Shown in pieces: positions 1 to 8,035 of a stretch of DNA of 64,000 nucleotides. Source of the DNA: BOG-908 sp963850605 (GTDB lineage Bacteria > Pseudomonadota > Alphaproteobacteria > Acetobacterales > Acetobacteraceae); contig CAWKLX010000003.1 in the NCBI GenBank assembly GCA_963850605.1, positions 62,001-126,000 on the forward strand. Direction: 5' to 3'. The notes under the pieces are model-generated. The model ran no database searches. It was given only the letters and a program-made list of their open reading frames with translations, and was not told the DNA's origin. Numbering within the stretch: the first letter of the stretch is position 1; the number at the start of each line of letters is the position of its first letter. The position numbers and the translations under genes are program-made.

Positions 1-166
1 GCCGGTCGGCATGCGTGCGGTTCCTGCGGTCGTTCTGGGGTGCCGGGTTATACAATGCGGTCACCCCCTCACAACCCCGCCTCCAAGGCCGGAAGCCGGG
101 CGTAGGGAGATAAGGGTGCGCTTGCGAAACAGCAGGTCGCAAGCTAGCGGCTGAAGCGGATGGGCA

Positions 167-952
167 GTGGATAGCGGCGTCTATTACGGCATGCATAGGT
201 TCGGGATCGAGGATGAGAGCTGGTTTGAGGCCGCTCGCACCGAGCTGGAGCGTCGGGGGTTCAAGCTGCGCATCCAGCCCCGATCCATCATCATCGAGAA
301 AGACCACCGCTTGCCGCGCATCGCAGCCTGCGCGCGCGAGTTCCTGGAGTTTGCCGAACGGCAAGGTATCGACATCGACAGCGAAGCTTTCGAAGCCGCG
401 GACCGCTATGGCGACAGCCGCTCCGACCTGACCGGCCGCTATTCCGAATCGCCGTTCGAAACGCCGTCCGAGGAGGCGGCCGCCGACTACGTGTCGCTGG
501 CGCCCGAGCTGAGCGGTCCGTTCGCGGAGTTTGGGCGGGCCGAAATTCGCGCCGTCGAGCAGCGTCTTGAGGAACTGCGCCTGGAACAGGAGCGGCTGGC
601 CGCCGAACGCCACGCGGCCCAGGCGCTCGCCACCGAAAAGGAACAGTTGGAGCAGCACTGCGCCATGCTGGAAGCCGAGGTGACCCGGCTGTCGGCGGTG
701 GCCGCCGAAGCGGTTAAACAGCGCGATCTGTGGCAGATGTCGGCCAATTCCGCCGAGGACCGGCTCCGCGCCATGCAGGCCGAGCTGGAGGGTCCATCCG
801 ACGCCAAAGGGCCGGACCGCAAATTCAACCAGTTGCGGCGTTTTCTGGCGCGCGAATTACACCCCGATCTGGCCGGCGCCGACGGGCCGGAGCGGGCCGT
901 GCGGGAGGCGCTGTTCAAGCGGGTGTGGGCGAAGATCGAGCAGTTGCAGTAG
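167..952 (+). CDS. J-domain-like coiled-coil protein of unknown function
   Basis: The 261-residue protein begins at a GTG at 167; an in-frame ATG at 191 (residue 9) is an alternative start. Residues about 125-205 are rich in Glu, Arg, Leu and Gln and look like a long coiled coil. The C-terminal 45 residues hold an Arg/Leu-rich helix, then His-Pro-Asp (in RELHPDLAG), then another basic helix ending in a Trp-containing segment. This is the helix-HPD-helix order of a J domain, which stimulates Hsp70 ATPase. No Gly/Phe linker or zinc-finger region is present, so it is not a classical DnaJ. The function is unknown; it lies 60 bases upstream of ccmA on the same strand. Confidence 0.75.
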   Translation: MDSGVYYGMHRFGIEDESWFEAARTELERRGFKLRIQPRSIIIEKDHRLPRIAACAREFLEFAERQGIDIDSEAFEAADRYGDSRSDLTGRYSESPFETPSEEAAADYVSLAPELSGPFAEFGRAEIRAVEQRLEELRLEQERLAAERHAAQALATEKEQLEQHCAMLEAEVTRLSAVAAEAVKQRDLWQMSANSAEDRLRAMQAELEGPSDAKGPDRKFNQLRRFLARELHPDLAGADGPERAVREALFKRVWAKIEQLQ

Positions 953-1011
953 CTCGCGTCCATCGAGGCCACCGGCTTGCCAAACCCGCGCCTGCCGCCT
1001 AGCCGCACGCA

Positions 1012-1644
1012 ATGCCAAAGGCCGCCGGCGTATCAGAGGGGAACACAACCGGCGCTCGCGTGGCGGCCGAAAACATAAGCGTGATCCGCGGGGAGCGGCT
1101 GGTGCTGGACAGCATCACGCTGTCCGTCCCGTCCGGCGGCGCGCTGCTGCTGACCGGTCCCAACGGTGCCGGCAAATCCACCCTGCTGCGCGTGCTGGCC
1201 GGGCTGCGTCGCCCCGATGCCGGCCGTGTGCTGCTCGACGGCGATGCCGAGTTGTCGGGGAAAATCGCCTATCTGGGCCACAAGGACGCCATCAAGCCCG
1301 GCCTGACCGCCGCCGAAAACCTGTCCTTCGCGGCCGCCATGTCGGGCCATGACGTCGCCGATCCGATGGGCCGTCTTGGTCTTGCGCCGCTGGCGAACCT
1401 GCCCGCGCGCATGCTCTCCGCCGGGCAGACGCGGCGGCTGGCGCTCGCCCGCATGGCCGTCTCCGGGATGCCCGTGTGGCTGCTGGACGAGCCCACGTTG
1501 GGCCTGGACACGGCTTCGGTTGCCGCATTCGGCGACATGCTGGCCGCCCACCGCGCCAATGGCGGGTGCGTGGTCGCCGCCACCCACTTGCCGCTTCCCC
1601 TGCCCGGAGCGGAAGAACTTTCCTTGCCGGGCCGACACGCATGA
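1012..1644 (+). CDS. ccmA: Heme exporter ATP-binding protein CcmA
   Basis: This is the cytoplasmic ABC ATPase of the cytochrome c maturation system I (CcmABCD), which helps load heme onto the periplasmic chaperone CcmE. The 210-residue length is normal for CcmA. It has the Walker A motif GPNGAGKST (about residues 50-58), an ABC signature LSAGQTRR, a Walker B ending in LLDEPTLGLD and the switch His in AATHL. Its last bases overlap the ccmB start, as usual in ccm operons. An upstream in-frame extension is open, but the ATG at 1012 gives the family length. Confidence 0.93.
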   Translation: MPKAAGVSEGNTTGARVAAENISVIRGERLVLDSITLSVPSGGALLLTGPNGAGKSTLLRVLAGLRRPDAGRVLLDGDAELSGKIAYLGHKDAIKPGLTAAENLSFAAAMSGHDVADPMGRLGLAPLANLPARMLSAGQTRRLALARMAVSGMPVWLLDEPTLGLDTASVAAFGDMLAAHRANGGCVVAATHLPLPLPGAEELSLPGRHA

Positions 1645-2295
1645 TGTTTCTACGTGCGCTGCTGGCCCGCGAACTGCGGCTGGCGTTGCGGCATGGTGGC
1701 GATACGGCGGGCGCGCTGCTGTTTTTCTTCGTCACCGGTGCGCTGTTCCCGTTGGCGATCGGTCCGGCGCCCGAAACCCTGGCCAGGATCGCCCCGGGAA
1801 TCGTCTGGGTCTGCGCTCTGCTCGCCGCCTTGCTGCCGCTGGACCGCCTGTTCGGCGCCGATCACGAGGATGGCGCGCTGGACCAGCTTCTGCTGGCCGG
1901 CCCGCCGAGCTTGCTTGCGCTGGGCAAGGCGGTATCGCACTGGCTGATCACCGGCGTGCCGCTGCTGGCCGCGGCCGCGCCGCTGGCGATCATGCTGCGT
2001 CTGCCCGCCGCCGCACTTCCCGCGCTGCTCGGCGGCCTGGCGATGGGCAGCCTGATCTTGTCGCTGCTGGGGACGGCTTGCGCGGCCATCGGTACTGGGC
2101 GCCAGGCGAGGCGGGGTGTTGCTGCCGGTGCTGGTGCTGCCGCTGGCCGTACCGGTGCTGATCTTCGGCGCCGGTGCCGCGGATGCCGCGTCCGCCGGGT
2201 TGCCGGTGCGGCCGCATCTGTTGTTGCTGGGGGCGATGCTGGCGGCTTGTCTGCCACTCTGTCCTGTAGCAGCAGGGGCTGCCTTGAGAGAGTAA
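1641..2295 (+). pseudogene. ccmB: Heme exporter membrane subunit CcmB, frameshifted
   Basis: CcmB is the multi-spanning permease partner of CcmA. The reading frame starts at the ATG at 1641 (MMFLRALLARELRLALR, the typical N-terminus) and encodes hydrophobic segments up to about residue 150. The frame is lost at a GGG run at 2097-2099. One fewer G would continue in frame into ARRGGVLLPVLVLPL and end at the TAA at 2293-2295 in AALRE, a plausible CcmB C-terminus. Because many housekeeping genes in this window carry the same kind of single-base insertion, a sequence error is more likely than a dead gene. Only the first part is translated as the sequence stands. Confidence 0.85.
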
Positions 2296-2296
2296 G

Positions 2297-2333
2297 AAGT
2301 TCTCTCTTGGAAGAAAGAACCAAAGAACTTTTG
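2297..2333 (+). repeat. Palindromic element, single copy after ccmB
   Basis: A stem of GTTCTCTCTT (2299-2308) pairs with AAGAAAGAAC (2311-2320) with one mismatch. It is followed by CAAAGAACTTTTG. This is one of nine copies of a family found at six gene junctions in this window. Here it lies directly after the ccmB stop and could act as a transcription terminator. Confidence 0.75.
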
Positions 2334-2371
2334 TCAGTCAGGCGCGCCAGTCCGGAACAGTCTTCGCTTCC

Positions 2372-3178
2372 TTAAACTTTGCACCCCACAACCTGCCAGC
2401 CACTCGCCCCATAACGCACCCCACCCGGCAACATGCTGTAAACCCGCCACGCATAGCATCCCGTCTCCGGCGCCAGCGTGGCGGTCAGCGAGGTTGCTTG
2501 CTCCTGCACGGGGGTCCACGCTGCCTTTCCCGGCACGGCCACGCTCACCACATACCGCAACGGCAGCGAGGGCGCGTCGGGCGCGGTCCACACCAGCTCC
2601 GCCGGGCGGGTGCCGGCGCTGGCCAGCAGCTTGGCGGCCGGCGGAAGAGTGTCGGGCGCCGCGGGCGCCATATCGGCGAGCTTCGCGCGCAGCGCACGCG
2701 CACGCTGCCGGGCGATCGGCACGTGGCCCACGGCCAGGTCAAGCCAGGCCAGCGCGGCCGCCTCGTTATGCGGCACGCCATCCCCGGCCTGGTAGAGCCG
2801 CGACAGGTTCAGCGCCGCCCGCGCATTGCCGTGCAAGGCGGCGCGCGCATACCACATCGCGGCCTGGGCACGATCGCGGCCCACGGACTGGCCGTCATCC
2901 AGCATCACCGCCGCGTTGAACGCGCCCTCCGCCATGCCGGCCGAGCCGGCGCGCCTGTACCAATCCAGTGCCACGGCCGCGTTCGGCGCCACGCCCTGGC
3001 CCAGATCGTACATCAGGCCGAGCTGATAGGCCGCGCGCGCGTCACCCGCGGCGGCCTGATGCTCCCATTGATGGCGCAGGAAAGCTGGTTCGGGCGGTGT
3101 GGCCGCCGGTGCCGCGGCCGCCAATCCCAGCAGCAGGAACGCCGGCCGCCGGCCCGCGCGACGCACGATCAGCGCCAC
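2372..3178 (-). CDS. Sel1-repeat (TPR-like) secreted protein
   Basis: The 268-residue protein has a hydrophobic leader ending near AAAAPAAT, which suggests export to the periplasm. Residues about 40-170 hold at least three Sel1 repeats, recognisable by the A-Y-x-L-G and A-x-x-W-Y-x-x-A pattern (for example YQLGLMYDLGQGV and ALDWYRRA). The C-terminal 90 residues are not repeats and look like a beta-rich domain. Sel1 proteins usually scaffold protein-protein contacts. Its start overlaps the end of the upstream OmpA-like gene by 10 bases, so the two are probably translated together as part of an envelope operon with the gene starting at 4793. Confidence 0.8.
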   Translation of the reverse strand: MALIVRRAGRRPAFLLLGLAAAAPAATPPEPAFLRHQWEHQAAAGDARAAYQLGLMYDLGQGVAPNAAVALDWYRRAGSAGMAEGAFNAAVMLDDGQSVGRDRAQAAMWYARAALHGNARAALNLSRLYQAGDGVPHNEAAALAWLDLAVGHVPIARQRARALRAKLADMAPAAPDTLPPAAKLLASAGTRPAELVWTAPDAPSLPLRYVVSVAVPGKAAWTPVQEQATSLTATLAPETGCYAWRVYSMLPGGVRYGASGWQVVGCKV

Positions 3179-3624
3179 GTAATCTCGACACGACGGTTCT
3201 CCGGCTGCGGCACGCCCTGGTCGGCCGCCACGGCCGGATCGGTCTGTCCCTTGGCCAGAAGCTGGAACCGTGACGTGGGAAGGCCGCGCGCCACCAGGGC
3301 GCGCAACACCGCGCGGTCCCGCTCCTGCGACAGCAGCAGGTTGCGGTCCGGCGAGCCGACCGAGTCGGTCGCCCCACTGATGATCATCACGATCGGGTTG
3401 CCCTCACGGAACGTGCGTGCCGCCTGGTCCAGCACCGCCTGGCCGTCCGCACCCACGCGCGTGCTGCCCGAGTCGAAATGGATCACCAGCGGCGCGGGCC
3501 TGGTCGCGGCATCAGCGGCCGGTGCAGCAGCGGCGGCCGGCGCCGGGGCGGGTGCCTGGGGCGGCGCGGCGGCCGCCAGGCAGGGCAGAGCGAGCAGAGT
3601 GGCTGTCAGCAGGCGACGGTTCAT
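3169..3624 (-). CDS. OmpA-family peptidoglycan-binding protein
   Basis: The 151-residue protein has an N-terminal signal peptide (MNRRLLTATLLALPCLAAAA), an Ala/Pro-rich linker, and from about residue 48 an OmpA C-like domain: VIHFDSGSTRV, then SGATDSVGSPDRNLLLSQERD, then the terminal NRRVEITWR. OmpA C-like domains bind the diaminopimelate of peptidoglycan. The protein has no lipobox and no beta-barrel, so it is a soluble periplasmic binder. Its ATG overlaps the stop of the upstream gene by four bases, supporting one transcript with the LytR_C-like membrane protein and the Sel1 protein. Confidence 0.88.
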   Translation of the reverse strand: MNRRLLTATLLALPCLAAAAPPQAPAPAPAAAAAPAADAATRPAPLVIHFDSGSTRVGADGQAVLDQAARTFREGNPIVMIISGATDSVGSPDRNLLLSQERDRAVLRALVARGLPTSRFQLLAKGQTDPAVAADQGVPQPENRRVEITWR

Positions 3625-4793
3625 TGCGGTCCTCCTTGGCGGGGTTGGTGCCGGGGCAACGCCGGCAGGGTGATCCGTATGGCGCCGGGCAGCATGGCGG
3701 TGCCCGGGGGAACTGGTGATTGATGAACCCGGTCGGCAAACTCGCCGAGCACCGCCGCCACAGTCCGGGCCAGCGCGGCGTCCTCCGCGTAGAAATAGGC
3801 AATTCCTGGCGGCTGCCGTGTGCCGGTCGGCTGTGCCGGACGCACCGTCATGCCGGCACCCTGCAGCCTGGTGGTCCAGTCGGCCGCCTCCCGGGCAGCG
3901 CCTGGATCGCCCGCCGGAACCGCCAGAACGATCTCTGGAAGCGCGGTCGCCTCCGGCAGTGCCGGCAATGCCGCTTCGGCCGGGGGTGCCGCCAAGGGGG
4001 GCGGTGTAGCAGGGACCGAGCGCGACGGAACGGCCGCAAGACCATCCAGCTCAGACCGTGGAGCAGTGTGAGGCACCGCCACAGGCGCAAGCGTGACGAC
4101 GGGCAGCGTCGCCGGGGCAGCGGGTGCGGCCACGGGCGCCGCCGGCGAAGGGGCCAGCACGATGGGTGTCGGCGCCCCGTGGTCGATCAGCAGCCCCGAA
4201 CCGGGCGAGTGCCAGGCAAGCACGCCCGACAAGACAATGACCGTGATCAATCCCGCGGCGATGTAGATCTCGGCGCGATAACGCGGGTGAAGCGGATTCA
4301 ACCGCAGGCGAACCGAGGGCTCCGCCTGCAACACGGCAGGACCCTGCGCGGCGCTGTCGTGCGCGCCGCCAGCAGCGCGCGCCAGGTGCAACAATTCATC
4401 CTGGGCCGCGAACCGGTGTTCCTGCGTCGGATCGGAAAGGGCGGGCTCGGCCGCCGGTATGGGCTCCTGCGCGGCTGGCTCGAGCGTCTCGTTGGCCGAT
4501 ACCGACTCGCCAGGCGCCCCCTCCATGGGCGTGGAAGCTGCTTCGACCCGTCGACGGATATCGACCAGGCGCATCCTGGCGACCTTGGAGTTGGGGAACC
4601 GCGCCGCCGTCTCGGCACTCAGCCGGAGCGCCTCATCGAGCTGCCCGGCTTCCTCGAGCACCTGTGCCAGCCGCAAGCGAAGGCCGATCTTCTCCGGATT
4701 TGCGATCAGGCGGCGGTTCAGCCACGCGGCGCGGACCTGCGGATCGACGCCGTCCTGGCCGCTTGTGACCACGTCATCGGTCACATCGGCCAT
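3621..4793 (-). CDS. Single-pass membrane protein with TPR-like N-terminus and LytR_C-like C-terminus
   Basis: In this 390-residue protein, residues about 20-85 read as TPR-like helices (LRLAQVLEEAGQLDEALRL, then AARFPNSKVARMRLV). A single membrane helix lies near residues 175-195 (IYIAAGLITVIVLSGVLAW), then a Pro/Ala-rich stretch of about 90 residues. The final 90 residues resemble the LytR_C/SPOR-like fold (NGAGM-type residues in LQGAGMTVRPAQ, then IAYFYAEDAALARTVAAVL). That layout puts the TPR part in the cytoplasm and the C-terminus in the periplasm. It is the first gene of a three-gene overlapping set with the OmpA and Sel1 proteins. Family assignment of the C-terminus is an inference. 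Confidence 0.65.
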   Translation of the reverse strand: MADVTDDVVTSGQDGVDPQVRAAWLNRRLIANPEKIGLRLRLAQVLEEAGQLDEALRLSAETAARFPNSKVARMRLVDIRRRVEAASTPMEGAPGESVSANETLEPAAQEPIPAAEPALSDPTQEHRFAAQDELLHLARAAGGAHDSAAQGPAVLQAEPSVRLRLNPLHPRYRAEIYIAAGLITVIVLSGVLAWHSPGSGLLIDHGAPTPIVLAPSPAAPVAAPAAPATLPVVTLAPVAVPHTAPRSELDGLAAVPSRSVPATPPPLAAPPAEAALPALPEATALPEIVLAVPAGDPGAAREAADWTTRLQGAGMTVRPAQPTGTRQPPGIAYFYAEDAALARTVAAVLGEFADRVHQSPVPPGTAMLPGAIRITLPALPRHQPRQGGPQ

Positions 4794-4919
4794 CCCAACA
4801 CCTCCAAGCAGCCGTTACATCTCGTTCACGGATTACGACTCACGATCGGGGTAAGATGCGCGGCCATCGGTGCCGTCCTATCACGAACTGGTGAGGCGCG
4901 TCGCGCCGATCGTGCCGCT

Positions 4920-5447
4920 TCAGTGATGTCCCGTGGCCGGCGGCGTCGCCGAAGGCGAGGCGGTCGAAGCGGGCGCAGCCGGTGCCTGCACCGGCATCGT
5001 GGCCGGCCCTGGCGGAACGGCAGGGGCGGGCGCGCCGGCCTGCAAGGGTGCGCTCATCGCCGGCGGATGGGTGGCATACCGGTCCACGTCCCGCAACTGG
5101 CTGCAACTATATAGCCGTGGGACGAAGATATAGCAGGCGAACACGAACAGCCCGAGCGCCATCCAGTAGGAGCTGGTGCGGGCGGCGCGGTGCGATTGAA
5201 GCCAAAGCTCCACGATCGGGAGCGGCGGATGCGGCGCCTGCGCCACAATGCCGGTCACCTGTCCGGGCGGATAGCGGCCGGCGCGTTCATGGAGATAGTC
5301 CCGCACTTCATCCGGCCCGCGCAACTCCAGCGCGATGAACCAGCGGCGCAGGTCGTCCGGGTTATAATAGACATATTCATACTCGCCCAGCTGCTGGCGC
5401 CAGAACTGGGCGATCCGGATTTCCTCGATGAAGTCCACGCCCGCCAT
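4920..5447 (-). CDS. Small membrane protein of unknown function
   Basis: The 175-residue protein has an acidic, aromatic-rich N-terminal half (YEYVYYNPDDLRRWF) with no family that I recognise. One membrane helix lies at about residues 97-115 (YWMALGLFVFACYIFVP). A short region with Cys and Asp follows, then a Pro/Ala/Thr-rich, probably disordered periplasmic tail. It lies 126 bases upstream of the TPR/LytR_C-like gene on the same strand, so it may belong to the same envelope operon. The function cannot be assigned. Confidence 0.65.
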   Translation of the reverse strand: MAGVDFIEEIRIAQFWRQQLGEYEYVYYNPDDLRRWFIALELRGPDEVRDYLHERAGRYPPGQVTGIVAQAPHPPLPIVELWLQSHRAARTSSYWMALGLFVFACYIFVPRLYSCSQLRDVDRYATHPPAMSAPLQAGAPAPAVPPGPATMPVQAPAAPASTASPSATPPATGHH

Positions 5448-5525
5448 TGCAAGACCTCGATCCTAGTCGGCTGACCAATTGCCGAAATGCCCGATCATAT
5501 ACCCGGCCGTCGGATGGCCGCCACA

Positions 5526-6176
5526 TCACATGGCAACCTCCGGCACCTCCGGCACGCCATATCCTCGCATGAAAAGGTCAACGGCACGTGTCACCACCTG
5601 CTCGATCTGCGCCTCGCTCGGCATGCCGATCAGATGCAGCCGGCGCCGCATGGACAGCTTGGTCTGGATCAGCGCGAAGAACTGTTCGGCGGCGAACTCT
5701 GCGTCCGCCACGCGCAGGCGCCCCGCATCCGTGCTGCGGCGCAGATAGGCCGACAGATGGCTCACGCCGCGCGCCGGTCCTTCCGCAAAGAACGCCTGCG
5801 CCAGCTCGGGAAATTTCTCCGCCTCGGCCACGACCATGCGGTAGATGACCAGGCCTGCGTCCGATAGCAGCATGGACATCATGCGCCGGCCGATATGGTG
5901 CAGGACGTCGGCCGGCGGCGTGTCGGCATGCAGCTCGTCGAACGCCAGCACGATCCAGCGCGTACACTCCCGATGCATGTAGGCGGCGAACAGCTCCGCC
6001 TTGCCGCAAAAATAATTGTAGAGCGTGCCCTTGGAAACGCCCGCCTCGGCCGCGATACGCGACATGCTGGCCCCTTCGAACCCGTCCAGCGCGAATACCC
6101 GGGCCGCGCCGTCCAGTATCTGCGATCGCTTGCACGGGTCGGCGGTGTCGGGCGCGGCCGTGGTGGCGCTGGCCAT
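5526..6176 (-). CDS. TetR-family transcriptional regulator
   Basis: The 216-residue protein has the TetR N-terminal helix-turn-helix: ILDGAARVFALDGFEGASMSRIA, then GVSKGTLYNYFCGKAELF (about residues 20-65). The C-terminal ligand-binding part fits the TetR_C group (TLL-type, LVIYRMVVAEAEKFPELAQAF). The start at 6176 has a GGGGAG ribosome-binding site. It is transcribed away from an RND outer-membrane factor gene, and a strong palindrome (6234-6252) lies between them. That is the usual arrangement of a local repressor of a drug or solvent efflux gene that also controls itself. Confidence 0.88.
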   Translation of the reverse strand: MASATTAAPDTADPCKRSQILDGAARVFALDGFEGASMSRIAAEAGVSKGTLYNYFCGKAELFAAYMHRECTRWIVLAFDELHADTPPADVLHHIGRRMMSMLLSDAGLVIYRMVVAEAEKFPELAQAFFAEGPARGVSHLSAYLRRSTDAGRLRVADAEFAAEQFFALIQTKLSMRRRLHLIGMPSEAQIEQVVTRAVDLFMRGYGVPEVPEVAM

Positions 6177-6233
6177 AGGTGCTCCCCTGGACTGTCACAC
6201 ACGATCGGGGCAAAGGAAGCAGCATGTCAACGC

Positions 6234-6252
6234 TGACCGAACCGATCGGTCA
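6234..6252. promoter_or_regulatory. Candidate TetR operator
   Basis: This is a perfect inverted repeat, TGACCGA-N5-TCGGTCA, with the inner palindrome ACCGATCGGT. It lies between the divergent TetR gene and the efflux outer-membrane factor gene. Arm size and spacing fit a TetR dimer site. It would fall inside the coding region if translation began at the ATG at 6224, which favours the ATG at 6293 as the true start. Confidence 0.55.
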
Positions 6253-6292
6253 GGCACCCGCATCGACGATCGCCGAGCAGAGGATTCCTGTC

Positions 6293-7865
6293 ATGGTGCG
6301 CCGCCCATCCCTGCTCCCGCGCATGTGCCAGGCGACAGTGGCCGGGCTGGCCGTCACCCTGGCCGGCTGCACCGTTGGCCCCAACTTCCAGCCGCAATCG
6401 ATTTTCTCGCCCGTCGTCCTGGTTCTCTGCCCGCCATGCCTCCCCGCAGGTCGTCGTGGCCAGCGAACCGGTCAGCGAACCGATCGATCCGGGTTGGTGG
6501 ACCCTGTTCCACGATGCCGAGCTGACCTCGCTGGAGCAGCGGGTGGGGGCGGCGAACCTGAACGTGCGCCTGGCTACCATCCGCCTCGCGGAAAGCCGCT
6601 CGCAGCGCCAGATTACCGGGGCGGACCAGTTTCCCACCCTGACCGGCAGCGGCTCCTACACGCGGGAGCGGGTGAGCAACAAAGGCGTGGTCGGCATTTT
6701 CGGCGGCGGTGGCGGGTCCGGCGGCAGTTTCGGCAGTAACGGGGGGGCGGCCAGCGGTACCACGGGGCGGATGGGCGCCATTCCGAGCAGTGCCGGCGGG
6801 GGCGCCCTGCAACCCTTCAACCTGTGGCAGTACGGGTTCGATGCGTCCTGGGAGCTCGATTTGTGGGGCCGGGTGCGGCGCGAGGTGGAGAGCGCCGACG
6901 CGTCGCTCGAGGCCTCGGCCGACGCACGGCGCAATTCCCTGCTCTCGGTGCTGGCGGAAGTGGCGCGCGACTACGTGCAGCTGCGCGGCCAGCAGACCCA
7001 GCTCGCCATCGCCCGGGAGAACATCGCCACCGAAACCGAATCGCTCCAGCTCAGCCGCGACCGGTTTCGCGGCGGCCTCACGACCGAGCTGGACGTGGCC
7101 AACGCGGCGGCCCAGTTGCGCAGCACCCAGGCCGAGTTGCCGATGCTGGAGCAGCAGCAGGACCAAAGCATCAACGCGCTCAGCTTTCTTCTCGGCGAGG
7201 CGCCGCAGGCACTGCGTACCGAGCTGGTGACCGCCCGACCCGTGCCGCCGGTGCCTCCGCGCGTGCCCGTGGGCGTGCCGTCCGAACTGGCGCGCCGCCG
7301 GCCCGACATACGCCAGGCCGAGGCGCAGCTGCACGCGGCCACCGCCGATATCGGCGTGGCGGTCGCCGATTTCTATCCAAAAATCACGCTGGACGGGAGC
7401 TTGGGGCTACAAGCGCTCAAAGCCAAGGATCTCGGGAATTGGGCGGCGCGCCAATACGGCCTCGGCCCCACCATCAGCATCCCGATCTTCGAGGGCGGCC
7501 GCCTGCGGGCAACCCTGGAACTCCGGAAAGTGGAGCAGCAGGAAGCGGCGCTGAACTACCAGCAGACGGTGCTGCAGGCCTGGCACGACGTCGATAACGC
7601 GCTGACCGCCTATGCCGACGAACAACGCCGCCACGACGCGCTGGCCGAGGCGGTGGCCCAGAACCGGCTGGCTGTGCGCCTGGCCCGCGACCGCTACACC
7701 CAGGGCGTGGAGGATTTCCTCAACGTATTGGAGGCCGAGCGCAGCCTGCTTTCGGCGCAGCAGCAACTCGCCGACAGTGCCACGAACGTGTCGTCCAACC
7801 TGGTGCAGTTGTATAAGGCACTGGGTGGCGGCTGGGAGCAGGACTACCCAGTGGCTGCGCGATAA
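6293..7865 (+). pseudogene. RND efflux outer-membrane lipoprotein (NodT/OprM type), frameshifted
   Basis: This is a TolC-like outer-membrane channel of a tripartite efflux pump. The ATG at 6293 has the ribosome-binding site AGAGGA eight bases upstream and gives a lipoprotein signal with lipobox LAGC (VAGLAVTLAGC), then TVGPNFQ, the typical start of NodT-family proteins; an ATG at 6224 is the alternative. The frame breaks at CCC 6410-6412. One fewer C continues into SSWFSARHASPQ, then IDPGWWTLFHDAELTSLEQRV, and on through two OEP repeats to the stop at 7865. Everything downstream is intact (about 490 residues). The membrane fusion and pump genes are not adjacent. The frameshift is probably a sequence error. 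Confidence 0.85.
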
Positions 7866-7931
7866 CCGCCACAACCGGCTCAGTATCCCCGTCCGGGCTC
7901 CTCCACCCCGGCACGGTGTCGAGCCCGGCCC

Positions 7932-8035
7932 AGAGCATCATCCGGTCGAACGGAATCGCCCGATCGGATGGTGATGCCCGCCAAAACAATGCGCTGGAGC
8001 TTGGTCCGTGAGCCAATGCGACCGGCTGATGCTCT
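7932..8035. repeat. Long inverted repeat between convergent genes
   Basis: The outer arms AGAGCATCATCCGGTCG (7932-7948) and its near complement at 8019-8035 match at 15 of 17 positions. An inner palindrome (GCATCATCC with GGATGGTGATG, 7935-7976) is nested in the left half. It fills the gap between the efflux gene and the EAL gene and covers the EAL stop codon. It could serve as a two-way terminator or be a REP/MITE-type repeat. Confidence 0.6.
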
